Assembly (NCBI RefSeq): GCF_910589235.1
Contig: NC_060967.1
Span: 3,821,938 to 3,885,937, forward strand
Direction of reading: 5' to 3'
DNA: 64,000 nt
Source of the DNA: Vespa crabro
Lineage: Eukaryota > Arthropoda > Insecta > Hymenoptera > Vespidae
The notes under the pieces were generated by a model. The model had not been told where the DNA came from. It searched no databases and worked only from the letters and a program-made list of their open reading frames with translations. Positions 36,401-49,700 of this stretch are shown piece after piece (within the stretch, counting starts at the first letter, position 1; each line of letters opens with the position of its first letter). Position numbers and translations under genes: made by a program.

Positions 36401-37188
36401 TTGATTAGATTTTTGATCGATACTTGATCGATCGTTGACTAGATTTTCTATTATTGTACGAGCCCTTCGTTAATCGAAATTTCCATCTGTTCATCGATAG
36501 GGGAACAATGACTATCCTTACTAAAAATAAGGGAGAGTCATGGAACCATCATGATTTTCCATGACGCCCCATAAAACTGAACACCAAAAGATTTATCATC
36601 TTTTTGAGAGACCCTATTCGATTTCAAACACGATCGAAAAGTAAGTACTCCTTCATTATAACATTTTAGAAATTGTTTTCCTTTCGTTTTATTTTTAACT
36701 TTAGACATCCTATTTTCTCCTATTTTCTTGAAATAAGCATACTTTGATCTATTTCGTAAATAAGAGGGATGACGTTGGTCTTGACACATGAAAAACACTT
36801 GTTACGGAATTACTTTTATTTTCTTTAAGGTAATCTAATCTTATCATGTGGGCGCTGATGATATTGTTCTAGTTAAGCAAGGATATACCTACATTACATT
36901 TCATTTTATTTCGAATTTCTCATATGAGCTTACGTTTTTTTAAAACAAAATTATATATGTATCCAATAAAAAAAAATAAATAAATGGAAAAGATATTAAT
37001 AATATAGATATTACCTCACTGCAAATGTTTTCTGATCGACTCGAGAACCAGTCGCACGTTCCATCGGTGCTATATCTTTTAAGACACTGTGATCTACACT
37101 GTGCGATCCTAACGACCGGACCGAGATCCAAACAATTAACTAGACTCGCGCACAAACTTAAAATTATCAGCCATGAAACGTTTTCCAT
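33404..37188 (-). CDS. Cys-rich/FN3-like single-pass membrane protein, anosmin-like
   Basis: Exons 37188-37015, 35191-35111 and 34324-33404 encode 391 residues. The signal peptide is residues 1-19 (ending ASLVNC). The cysteine-rich N terminus (about 31-93) has the pattern CRSQC, C, CxC-type junctions, CWQNC, C and CPAC..AC. This resembles the cysteine-rich start of anosmin-1 (KAL1), but I see no WAP four-disulfide core. Two beta-rich stretches (about 110-200 and 265-355) look FN3-like, the second with WEPETGG and PGTKYLVRIASNEG. A Lys/Arg/Glu-rich linker lies between them. A membrane segment (about 358-380) is followed by an RRKKK stop-transfer tail. It is likely a cell-surface protein. The FN3 and anosmin relations are by eye and tentative; the exon model is firm. 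Confidence 0.75.
35192..37014. other. Large first intron of the anosmin-like gene
   Basis: 1.8 kb of intron. It contains a 25-base direct duplication at about 35688-35730 (units with TTAACTTACTATTAC), a CGTCGTCGTCG run near 36140 and T-rich runs. Frames at 35145-35616 overlap on both strands in a purine/pyrimidine-biased stretch and are not convincing. Confidence 0.55.
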
Positions 37189-37337
37189 GTCGAGTTAAAT
37201 TTTTTAATTCTCACACTCAATAAATTTTTTCTAATGAGTTCACTAGCTCGAAATATTCGAATCTGTAAAAACACGTTTGGAAACGATGCTCTTGAAAAAT
37301 TCCTTCCAACTGCGACCCTTCCATCGTTGGAAGCTTC

Positions 37338-37345
37338 CTTATATA
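37338..37345 (-). promoter_or_regulatory. TATA box of the anosmin-like gene
   Basis: TATATAAG on the minus strand lies 150 bases upstream of the ATG. A CGCAGT initiator-like motif is near 37310, giving a leader of about 120 bases. Confidence 0.6.
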
Positions 37346-39830
37346 GGTTACGGTCTCCCCACTACTTCGATTTTCACTCCCCCACCCTACGCAGACTGCT
37401 ATAGCATCCCTTATAATTATTTCTAGCCTGAACTCGTCCCTCGGCATATGGTTGACCGTACTGTACAGTCAGACCGTACCTATCCCAATATTCTCCCTAA
37501 TGCTACATTATTTTTTCTTCCTATACCACTGGAATAAAACTATTATAGAATTCTCAACTAGTAACGTGCAATTCTCTATTTTAAAGATTATTTATAAACA
37601 TTTTCCTTTTTATTTTTTCTTTTCTTTTTAAATTTAATTCCCTATTTATCTTGACTATGAATCGAAAAAAGTCTCCTTCTAATACGATCGTACTACGAAT
37701 ATACGTTTCTACCTATAATTATCTAAAGTTTCCAACATGTGATCCAGAAATTTTATTTCTTCTAGATGCGAAAGTAAAAACCTAACAAAAAAGTAAATAT
37801 CTTTCCAAACTAATTCATATTTTTCTTCTACACATTTCATTTTCTTCTAAAGTTCCTAATTTCAACAGCAAAAAGCGTTTCCTAATAAAAAAAATTCCAG
37901 CATTGTCCTAACGAAATATCAAACATGAAATCATTCTGAATCATTGAAATATACATATCGAATATATATCAAATATATTTCGATAATATATATATAATAC
38001 ATTTTGAAGCAAACTTAGAGAGAGAGTTCTAAAATGCTAAAAAGGCCTTTTTTCAACGTGCTAATTCTTAGAAATTAGGAGAAAGCTATTAGAATTTCAC
38101 TACAGTTAAAATACAAACCTGTCCCTAATCGTCTCATTTCTTTCTTTCGGGATGACAAACAGAAAAAGGTCTGTTTCCTCGTATTTTAAATATCTAAACA
38201 AATTTAGCGTCTAAAAACTCCTACATACTCAATTAACATCCGGGGTTTGGAAAATTTCTAAAAAAAAGAATAAAGAAAAAGAAAATAAAAGAAGAAATAC
38301 GTAATAAGATCGAATGATCGAAATTCTAGTAAATGATAAAAATGGTCCAAGGATATTTTGCTCCACCCAGCTTCCGAAAATAAAGGTTTGGAAAGTATAG
38401 GAGAAGAGAAAAAAGGATAGAAATATATATTCAACCGGAAGTCGAATTCTCTGGGTGCGCTCCGTTCTACGTCACAATGCACAGGATGTGTACAAATAAG
38501 GGTATTTGTCTCGCTGTCTGATTGTGGGGTGAAATATACGTGACGTTAAACGAGCCGAGTTTCATCCCTACATGAAAAGAGAGTAAGAGAGAGAGGGGAG
38601 AGACATAGACTTTGAAACGGCCGGTTTATGCCCGATGGCAATAGAAAAAGGCCTACCGAATAGAGATCCATTCATCTAGGCTACGTTTAGGGGTGGCGCT
38701 CAGTTTGGATCTACAAACTTCTATGGAGAATGACATTTTATTGTACCAGAGTTTTTCTCACACCTGGACTCTGCTACTCTGCTTTATCATGTTAGATGTT
38801 TCACGTTAGCGCTTCTATCTATTTATTCCGATGAATTGTTTACAATTATCAATTGGAAGATGATTAATTCTTTGCATTCTTGAAATCATTCTTATATAAT
38901 ACGACAATAACAGCTTTATTTCAAAAATTGCATTGAGATTTATATGGATTTTCATTGGATAAGAAACAGGACTATAGGAATAGAATTAGAACCAGAATTA
39001 GACACCATGTACATTCCGTACTTTTGTTATTTTCTCGTTTAGATATAGGCAATAATTTGAACGAATTGAAAACTGAGGTAAACGATGATAGATTATTTGT
39101 AAAATTTATTATTGACATAAAGAAATATGAAATCATTCATTCACACGAGATTTTATCTTTCAATAAAGATCAAAATTAAATATTTACTATTCAAATTGCA
39201 ATATTTCTATTGTTCACGATAAATGTATCTGACACGCGTTGTCACGTGTTTCAAGGAAATTTATCCGACAGTGAAGGGAATCCCTAGAGATGGTCGATCC
39301 CCTATGCAAAAGGAATACGCGATTCTATTCTATATATTCAATAAAGTTGGATAGAGATTTTCCGAAGCTTTAGGATAACGGCCCTCCTCATCGATCTTTC
39401 TCTTTCGAAGGATCGACTCTATTTTGAGAGAATCGATATGAATTATTTATTGTATAGAAATAATATACGATAGGATTTTTGCGACATGATAACGTATTGC
39501 GACATATTTAAGTAAATAATATTTTTAATCAAATTTCATTATAAAATAGAAATAAAATCCTTCTAAGCCGAAATTATAAACGTAACGCGTTACTAGAAAA
39601 AAAAAATTCCACGATTCAATTATAATATCACATATGAATAAAACATGAGAGATTATGAGATTGTTGTCCGCTTGGTTTGCTCGAAAACGACGCAAGTGTT
39701 TGTGCTGCTTAGAATTTTCGGACCCGTCAAAATCCGCTCCGAAGGGATTTTATTGTAGAAACGAGAGGTATGAGGTGTTTTCGTAGGATCCATAATCCGG
39801 AACGGTTTGTCTGTCCACGCATTCTTCTTC

Positions 39831-39866
39831 TTCTCTCTCTCTCTCTCTCTCTCTCTCTTCCCTCTC
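39831..39866. repeat. (CT)n microsatellite
   Basis: A TTC run passes into a CT run. Confidence 0.9.
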
Positions 39867-41184
39867 TTTTTCTTCTATCATGTTGTAAGATCTCCTGCAC
39901 GATTCGTCTCTGTGTATTCACGGGTCTCCTCCACTCGTAAGCGTTCTTGTTTATCGATCGTAATCCTCGCTACGAAGGATTACGTGCTTTCGGTTTTCCG
40001 TAAGATCGCGTCCATCTTTTTCATTCTAGTTTCTTTCTCTTTCTTTCTTATCATATCGGAGGAAAAAAATCTCCTGAACATTTATTTTTTCTGTTTCTCT
40101 CTCTCTCTCTCTCTCTTCCCGTTTAAAGATTTGAAATTCTGTCCGCGTTTTCTTCTCAAAGATCTTCTCTTTTGTTCTTCCGTCCACGTACGGCTATTCC
40201 TCGCGTGAAACTGGATATTCCGTGCTCAAGATAAAAGTAAAAACAATATTTTCTTTTGTCCTACGAGTCGGAATTCTTCAGAAAGATCTGGCGAGAAAAA
40301 GAAGATTATTAGCTACAATGTTTTTGGATAAAAATAAAGTTATAGTTTAAGGAAAGAAATATAGACAAAAATTGGAATAATAACAAAATACGAGATGTCA
40401 AAAAGATGAAAATAAATTTGTAATATCATTGTAATTTTAATCTACGAGTAAAAGAATGAAGTTTAAAATAAGAACAATCTAACGACCCAAAAAAAAAAAT
40501 ATATTAATAAAATTATTGATATAAGAATCTAAAAACAATTCAACAAATGTTTTAATATGCACCTGAAATTCCACAAAAAATATCTAAACTTATCGATCAA
40601 ACTAATCAGAAGTTTCAGCCTAACAAAGAAACAAACTTTTCACAGAAAGTTAAAACGAAATTTAGCGCAAAATTGATTATGGATAATCCTAGGAAAATAA
40701 TTTATCTGGGAACATTTCTACGAAGGATCCTTTCTACTTTCACTCTTTAAAAGTATCTAACAAAGCAGAAAATTCTTCTTTCCCTTTACAAAATAGCTCA
40801 ATCTCTCTCATTCTCTCTCTCTCTCTCTCTTTTTCTCTCTCTGCTTTTCTCGCGTCAAATGTGCCGCGGCGACAAATTTTCATTCTTACCATTAAATCCT
40901 GTCTCTTTTTTTCTCTCCCATGAAAAACTTTTAGCAAAGAAGAAGAATAAAAAAAAGAAAATTTTTCTCTAAACGATTCCTTTGAAGGAGACAGGTGGTA
41001 ACCAGAAGATCTCCGAATCGCTATTGAACATCTAAGATCCTTTTTACGTATCCTCTTCTTTCTCTTTCTTCTGTATCCAACGATACCCTCTAACTTGACA
41101 AATTCTCCAAAAGCAGGATTTATTACTAGCAGAGGATACTGCTTTCAAGGTTTCTTCTCTTCTCATCCTTCTAACATCTCCAAT

Positions 41185-41222
<38 letters not shown>

Positions 41223-41236
41223 TTCGTATATATATA
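41185..41236. repeat. Compound (TA)n(CA)n microsatellite
   Basis: TA units change directly to about 12 CA units, then return to TA. Confidence 0.95.
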
Positions 41237-42386
41237 GATTTGCAATAGAATTTCTCAAGAATACTTTGTTTCGATTCGTCTAAATGTCTTTAAGATTTTG
41301 ATCCATAGATACGAATCTATGTTATAATATTTAAGAAATAAATAATTTTTAATCATATTCTAATATACATATAACAAATGAATTGTTGATCGTACTCATA
41401 GTTAAAATAAACTTGATTCATCTTAAATCATACGAAATCTCAAGTTGTTGATTTTCTTTTTCATTTATGATTCCAAAATTCTTCACTAAAGTTAAAATTT
41501 TTCTCTTTGAACAGTTGCCTCCTTGTAAATCTAATGGTTTTCTTCTCCTTCTTTTTTCTCTCTCTCTCTCTGTCCTTCTTGAATAGCGACTAGAACGAAA
41601 CTACTGGTTTTGGTTTAGGTGGCAAAAAGAACTTTCCTTTTTGACTTTTTCTCTTTGTCAATAGTTGGGGTAGACACGTTGTTTAATTCACAGTAGTTTT
41701 TCTTATTTTTCTTCTTTTGTTGCGGTATACCTTCGGACTTCCTAATTGCTTGATACCCAAGAGTGAGGCTCGAGTTTTCACTTTTCGAATGCTTCCAAGT
41801 CATTTTGAGTTATACTTGTGAAGAAAAGAGATAGATAACGTAGGTCGGATAGCTTGTAGAGAAATTAGTGTGATTTATTAAGTATTAAGAAAAAAATTCT
41901 TTTTCTGAAAGAAAAATAAAATATATAAAATTTTTTTATCGATTGATCAATTCTATTTCTACTTATTAAGATTGATCCTATTAATAGAATATTGAATAAG
42001 AGAGAAATATTTCTCTTTGTTTCCTAGATGCTTTCGATTGATCATCCGGAAGAGGCTGACGCTGTGGTATCTGGAGTACGTCAATACTTAACAAGCAGAA
42101 CGTTTGGAGTCTCGTTCGAAACATTTTGTTGCGCACGACCATATGGTCGCCGACGGCGTTGGTCATTATTTCCTTTCCCTTCGGTGAGCCTCGAAGGAGT
42201 ACGAGAAGTATGAGAGGGATGGAGAGGATGAGGAGGAGCAGCGGGAAAGGCGGTCGGCCACAAAATTGCCCGAAAATTGCTCGATGGTCCAGCTTTTCTT
42301 CTTCTTTTTCTTCTACTTCATCTTTTCTCTCTCAAGTTAATATCATAATCCTTGATTTTTAATTCGAGAGCGGGAGCGAGCATCCT

Positions 42387-42412
42387 TTCTCTCTCTCTCT
42401 CTCTCTCTCTTT
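42387..42412. repeat. (CT)n microsatellite
   Basis: A near-perfect CT run of about 26 bases. Confidence 0.9.
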
Positions 42413-44391
42413 TTCTATCTCTTTTTTTACTTCTATTTATTTTATTTTTCTTCTATACCCTTTTATAAAATATGCTAAACGCTTGGGGTGGTATCAAGAC
42501 GCCCCCACAGGATTCTTCAACGTTGTTATTTACGTATTATGAATGTTGTAAAGCGAAGTATAATGATCGCCTCCGAGCAATTTATGCGAATTTTATAATA
42601 TTTTTTTTGGATTATATCTTATGAGTTTCTAGGATAGTATCTTCAAATTCACCATGGACGAATTCTTCTGAAAAACTTTCTATCTTCTTCTTTTATGATA
42701 CTTTGATTTTCAAATTTATTAAACGTAATAAATAATATCTCCTTGTTAGATAAATAATAAATTATTTCTATGCATTACAAAAAAATTTTTTGTCCATAAT
42801 CGAAGTTGAATTTTTCTCTTTTATACAACAAAATCAAAGTAATTTGCAGGATATTTTTCTGTCTTTTTCCTTTCTTTATAAATTGTATGCACGCGAGATG
42901 ACTATACACGAAGCATTTGAAATTTTCGTGGTTAATTTCATGCACGTGTTCTTGGTGTTTCTTGGTGTCAGCCGATAGAACGTACAACAGCTAATGACCG
43001 ATACCTGCACGAACGCCCATTATTCTTTATACGAAGTCGTTTTAGAAACTGCTTGGAGCAGAGACGAGTAATTGCCGTTGAAAGATAAGTCTCGAGCGTA
43101 CAACTCGTAAAGTACACGAAAGCTGCAAAAACATCTTCGAATGAACCGCAAGCATCCTCGTGGGTAACCACTGAGATGTAAATTAAGTAATAGTCAAGGG
43201 TGAAGAAAAGAAACGAAGAAAATTTTCTTTACTTTATGAATTTTTGCGGTTTACTACAAGATACTTTCTCTCATCCTCCCCCATTCCGTATAATCTTTTT
43301 TCTATCTTATTATTAGTTTAATTATCACCTATACATTTCATTCGATTTCAAGCGTTTGTACGTTATGAATCTAATCGATGATTCCTAGAAATTTTTTTTT
43401 TCGATATTAGGTATAAATAATTTAAATTTGCATACAATTCATTGCATAAATATTATTATAGATATTAATAAGTTTCTTAAAATGTTTACATATACAAATG
43501 GAAAAATTCAAGAAAATCAAAGTATCATAAAAAAAAGTTTCTTTTTCTCTTCTCATAAAATAGTACAAAAAGGTGGATGGAATCTTCTTTCAGCAGGTCC
43601 AATATTTCCAAGACTCACGGAAGGCTCGCCTCCGAAAGTATATTTTCTCCTTGAGATAAAGTCTAGCCGCGTGCCATATGTCGACGGTCACGGGAAGCGT
43701 TTTCCGATTTCTCGCGCGTGCAGCACATGGCTACGCGTCTGTCTCTCTCTCTCTCTCTACGATCCTGAAAATCCTAAAGAGAGCCAGCAACAACAGTAGC
43801 CTGTACGATAATGACAGTTATCCTCACGCTGGAGTAGCTACGAAGTGGCACTTCCAGATAAATCGAAGAGTAAATTCTCAAGTAGTTTAGATACCTACTT
43901 TGAAAAGCTCATCAAACTTTTACGAAACATCCTTCTCTTTCTCTTTCTAATTCCTAAAATCAATTAAGAAAATTAATTGCACGCGTCAATAAATTTTGTA
44001 AAATTCATTTACAATTTGACTTACACACATAAAATAATAATAAATGTCTGTTATATATCAGAAAAATGATTACGTTAAAGCCTCGACAGATTCGCCGGCT
44101 CATTAGCTAGCAAAATACCTTTGTCAGTTATTTTCTACTCCACCTTCGCAAAAAGACCTCTTCGAGCTGTCTCGGCCCTCAAGGTTATTTAGTCTCGAGA
44201 TCAGTAAGCCCGAGAGAGAAGGAATCTCAACGTTAGGAAACAATTTGGCCTACAGATTTGAAGACCCTTGCTGCCTTAATTAGTCCCGCACTGAATTATC
44301 AATCGGTTATTTTGGAGTTACGATGCTGTGATTCTTCAAATTGCCCACAGCGGCATCTATCATATTGCTTGGTTCAAGAGATAGAGAGCAA

Positions 44392-44410
44392 GAGTAAGAG
44401 AGAGAGATAG

Positions 44411-44449
<39 letters not shown>
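44392..44449. repeat. (GA)n microsatellite
   Basis: A GA run with a few AAG and TAG breaks. Confidence 0.9.
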
Positions 44450-44452
<3 letters not shown>

Positions 44453-44716
44453 AAGGAATCCTTGAAAAAGGAACGTCGTAAAACGGAGGGCCCCTTCGGC
44501 GGCGACAAATTTCCGAAGAAAAATCAACTTGGTCCAGCCGCGATACTTGGAACTAGGTTGAAGAGAGAAGGTGAAACGAACCGGAGAAGAAATTTCTTTA
44601 CCCCCTTTAAACCAATATCCTACGAAGGGAACTGTTAAATCTATTATGCCTCTAAAGCTCGATCGTGATCACGGAGCAGAAAAAAGAAGAGGGTTCGCGG
44701 CTGCTGAACGAGAAAT

Positions 44717-44812
44717 GAGAGGGAGAAAAAGAGAGAGAGAGAGAGGGAGAGAGAGAGTGAGAGAGAGAGAGAGTGAGAGAGAGAGAGAGAGAGGGAGACA
44801 GAGGAAGATGCT
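44717..44812. repeat. (GA)n polypurine tract
   Basis: About 95 bases of GA units with GGGA and GTGA breaks. Both strands give open low-complexity frames here, which are artefacts. Confidence 0.95.
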
Positions 44813-45162
44813 GAAAGAAAGATGGAAAAAGAAAAAAGAAGAAGAAATAGAGGAGGAAGAGGAGGAGAACGCGTTTTGTAGTTTTCGTGGGTCAGACTCT
44901 GCAGGTAGGTAGGTAGTGGTCCTTTCAAATCGCTCGAAAAATGAGGGGGTACAAGGTATACTTGAGGACCGCCGTGTAACGTCCTCTGCCCTTCCCCAAC
45001 CCCCTCCTCTCTCTTTCCTTCCTTTCTCTCTTTTTAGATGCTTCACGATAAACGTTTACCGTGTTCTGTCGTTCTATTGGAGCTTGGAGAATCGAAGAAC
45101 TTTGGGTAAAAAAGAATTCGATGCTTTTCTCCTATCATTTATATACACATATATATTCTTTG

Positions 45163-45176
45163 TCTCTTTCTTTCTC

Positions 45177-45237
<61 letters not shown>

Positions 45238-45244
45238 ATTTATC
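45163..45244. repeat. Compound (CT)n(CTAT)n microsatellite
   Basis: A long CT run ends in four CTAT units. Confidence 0.95.
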
Positions 45245-45360
45245 TTCTTTTTTCAGGATCTCTATGCCTATCGGGCAAATCTTTCCTTGCGGCATGCTTA
45301 AAGATACGATATTTAGTTGGATTCTAATTTTAATATACGAAATAATTTCTTGACAGTCAT

Positions 45361-45388
45361 CTATATATATATATATATATATATATGT
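45361..45388. repeat. (TA)n microsatellite
   Basis: A perfect TA run. Confidence 0.9.
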
Positions 45389-46590
45389 ATTTATGACTTA
45401 TCTAATACTATATTACTATATTATAACCTATATTAAATATATTTTATATATACATTTCTAATCCATATTATAATATATCATTATACTTCATATTATACTA
45501 TGATATATTACTATTAAACGATTATTTACAATATGCGTATATTCATGTATTAAGCCACTTTAAAACGTATGATATCAAAGGTTATAAAGTTTTAAAATAA
45601 GGATGAGCATTCGACGAAAAGAAAGAAACAAAATCTCGCTAAAAGTCGAGTCTCTCTTTCTCTTATAAACTTTCGTCGGCAATAAAATAAATCCAATCGT
45701 CGAGCTCGAAGGTAATGTCGGAGATAATGGCCAAAGAAGTGGCTGCATTATCAGAAGTTCTACATTTATCTTATACGCCATTTCCTGGCTCCTTCGTCAA
45801 GATACATCAGAGTTCAGACTTTTTTCCTTTCAAGGACGCGAGACCCCGAAAGTTCTCCAACTGATAATGCAAAGTTATATTCTCGAATTTCACCATCCGT
45901 CACCAAGTACTTAAGTATCTCCATCCTTTCTTTTCGTCTGCGAGAAAAAACTCGAAAAACATTTGGCTGCGAGTACTCACTCCTTTTTTCATTTCGCGAT
46001 AATCTTCGTACTGGAGAATATAAACATTTTCTCTCCCTTTATTTTTTGAATGGACAACTTTGCTTTTTACCAAGACTTATTCATTATTATAATATAGGCA
46101 TTATTCTATAATAATTTATAGATCGTCGCTTTTTATTTTAATCGTTCGGTATCACACATTTTTTCTGTTTCTTCTCTTTTTTATCAGTACTATAAAAATG
46201 TGTATCTAGTATAAAAAGGAATATTGTATAAAATGGAATAAATACGATTCATCTTTTAGGGGATTTTTCTTTCTTTTTATAAGTTTCGTACTAATTGTAA
46301 ATTATCTCGATAAGATTAATAAACACTAGTATATGCTTTGCTAAGTAAGAAATACTTTACTTTGTCATATAGGAACGTGCCTATAAGATTTCTTTTTATA
46401 GAAGATCACTTATTTGTCTTTTAATAAAAATTCAACTACTTAGTAAAAATTATTAACAATCTATAAAAAAAGTGCATCTATTTTTATGTAGAAGAAATAC
46501 TAACGACACTAAAGTAAGAATGTTTCCAAAGTAAGATTCGATTGAAGAATTGCACCAATTCCATATTCAGTGATTAAAAGATATAAAAAA

Positions 46591-46591
46591 G

Positions 46592-46677
<86 letters not shown>
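46591..46677. repeat. (CT)n microsatellite, 87 bases
   Basis: Among the longest CT runs in the window, with a single TTT break. It lies 45 bases beyond the stop codon of the transporter gene, so it probably falls in or just past its 3' UTR (GA on the sense strand). Confidence 0.95.
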
Positions 46678-46678
<1 letters not shown>

Positions 46679-46721
46679 TACTCTTGAAACAAATAAGTAA
46701 TAGAAAGATTGTTCTTATTAT

Positions 46722-49700
46722 TCAAGAGTTATAAACAATAGCGATCTTTGTTGAAACTTGTTCAGGTACGTCCTTGTTATTCGTCATATTGTGCAGCTTG
46801 TCTTTTGGCCGATCTGTTGTCAACGAATTTTTTTTTCCTTCCAGGTCGACATAATAAAGATACCTCGCCGCAACACAGAGCAGCAGCATTTCGATTAGCA
46901 TCAGGGTATTTTGCGTCACTGAAATAAGGACAAGTCAGAGAAAGTGGCGATTGTCAGAAACGAAAGATTCGCGACTAATTCGAACAAGCTCAGTTTTCTT
47001 TCTATATACTAACGTTACGAAAGTATACTATATATGAAAATATACTAACGTTAAAAAGTTTTGAAATAGTAAAAGAATACTATCTGAAAAATCTGATATT
47101 ATATAAATAGTAAAATAATAATATTATCTGATAAGTCTGATATTATCTTTATTATTATCATCAGAATTTTCAACTGAATTTTCAATTAAATTTTCAATAA
47201 AAAATACTGACATTATTTATTGGCTAACTCAATACAATATCTTAATCGATCATTTGATTTCCCGGTTCTCTATCAGTTTCATTAGCCTGTTCATTTTTTC
47301 TCGTCCACATTCCAATGGACTATCGCCTACATAGTTATTATGTAATAGATTTACCATTGGAATAAATTTTCGGTGACAATGGTGGCCTGCAAGGAAAGAT
47401 GCCGGTGTAAGTGAGAATCCTAATAATACCAGCTTGGGCTTTGGAAAACATCAAGACCATCTGAGACACCGCAGTTTTAAAATTCAGTTTGGCTTCTGTT
47501 GGAAAAAGAAAAAGCATTTATTTCCATTAACATCGGACACCACTTTTCTACCCTATTTGAAAATTGCTTCCTGTCTTCACACGTGTGGTCGACTAATCGT
47601 TCCTCAAATTTCGTCATCGACGCACAAACACACGCATACGTGAATAACAGAAGGATGTACCTGGAGCTACGGCATGTAGACTTTTCGTGGTGATCGTTAA
47701 ACCATACAATGCAAATAGTATACTAATCACTATGAATGGTTGAAACCATTCAGAGTACGTTGGTAATGTATATTGTTCATCCAAAGCCATAATCAGCATG
47801 ATGAAGTATAGTAAACCCTGAAAAAGAATTTCCAAGATAAAAGAAATACAAGATAGACGACGCACAAATATATACCTGTATAATAGGAAGTTGAAGAATA
47901 ATCAATCGAATCCAAGTTAAACGAGAATCTATCATATCGAGATTAGGAAAGGGTAAGCATGGCCAGCAACAGCAAGGGCCAACTTTCAGCATCAACAAGG
48001 GCGCTTTCGTTATTTTTCGACGACCAACGTCGATAAGAAGAAGATACAGACGATAAAAAGACACTGTCAAGAAAACTTGAGTGACTGCCTCCGATAATAA
48101 TTGTGCCCTAAAATAGAACAATAGAAAGAACTGTTAAAGAGAATTCATGAATTTTACTCTCGGAGAAAACGAATAATGTGACAAATGTCCCGCCGTCATC
48201 CCTATTTCCTTTTTTTCCCTTTTCTCCCTTTCCATCTCGCAATTCTCGTGCTGGAGAGAAAGGTCGACCGAAAAGATTTTTCGAATGAGATTTTTTTAGG
48301 CGACTGTCATCATAAAATAGACTCTCGAGTAACAAGAATTTTTCATTTAAAGAGTTCGAGCTTTCTCACTCACGCACACATTTATTTTATCTGCCACTTT
48401 GTCCATCTATCGACAGTTAGTTTTTAATACATATTATAATGAGGAGATAATAAATTATAATAAAATAGCGCTCAATTATAAATTAATTGAATACATTAAT
48501 AAAACATTATCGTCTATACCTTGGCATTGCTATCGCTATCAAACTGCAAATACTCGCTATCGGATATATCAATAAAATGCTAATGACATTAGATTTGTAA
48601 AGACCCGTTTCTTTTTGCGAAAGAACGTTGCAAGTAGCATCTATGGCCAAGTATAACGTCATAGTTGAAAATATTGCTCCAATGCATACCAGGACAATTG
48701 CAAATGTACCTAAACCTAAAACAAAAAATGTAAAATATCAAATGGTTGTTAAATCAGCAAATAATTGTATTTAGGAAAAGAAAATAAATAAATAAGTTTT
48801 TCAAGATTAACATATATTTAGCGAAGATCATCATATAACTAATTTATAATTGTTTTCTATTGAAGATAGATAAAACGATAAGGTAAGATTTTTTTTAAGT
48901 AATTGATGAGATACATTATTAAAATGTAGAAAAGTACGATTACGATAGACGATATCGTTTTATTTTACATTTCTGGTTACTATTTTTTTTGTACGATTAA
49001 CGATGATCACAAATTTCCAACAAATTAATTTAAATTATATATATATATACGTACGCACAAATGCACCATCTTTTCAAATGCATTAGAATAATTTTCTTAT
49101 TCTTTTCTATAATATGTTTAATTTTAAATAGATATATACAATTTTGTAATACTGCGGAATTTTCATTGGAAAATTATCTTAACTTTCGTATCAAATCAAT
49201 GAAAATATATTTCAAAACACTATACGCAAAGATAATTCGACCAAATCATTTGGTGAAAGCAAATGATTCGATAATTCTGGCTCTTTTGCTTTACAAATAG
49301 ATGGCAGAGCTCGTGAAACGAAAAAAAGAAAGTGAAGAACGAATGAACAAAAACGAGATATGTACTATCGGAAAAAGAAACAGAAACGATTTATGTAAAG
49401 AATAAATACTAATGACGAAGAAAAGAAAAAGTTGTGAAAGATCTTATCCGCAATCTCTTGTAAGACACACAAGTGATTTATATTTTTTCTCCCGGTAATT
49501 TTATCCTCCGACAAGAATAAATTTTTTTATTACGGGATAAATTTTTCTACTATGGGATTTTTCATCTTTTTAATTAAACATTCTGCGCATGGATTGTGTA
49601 GGTTTTTGTGTCGGGGATACTTCCTTTTTAAAAAATTTATATATACGTAAGTATATAATTGTGCATTTATGCGAAGTGTAAAATTAAATATAAATTCGAA

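Larger units (their letters stand above)
37460..46590. other. Gene-poor intergenic region
   Basis: About 9 kb lies between the promoter of the anosmin-like gene and the 3' end of the transporter gene. It carries at least eight CT/GA/TA/CA microsatellites. CpG-richer non-coding patches occur near 38630-38720, 42030-42300, 43600-43760 and 44460-44570, which could be enhancers or noncoding transcripts. No frame here has a domain, signal peptide or matched splice partners. Confidence 0.55.

Noticed and set aside
42028..42362. Several overlapping frames in a GC-richer patch
   Set aside because: Open on both strands with no domain or matched splice sites. More likely regulatory or random.
44571..45046. 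Overlapping frames on both strands, Arg/Glu-rich or Ser/Leu-rich
   Set aside because: They are translations of GA/CT microsatellites, open in several frames at once.
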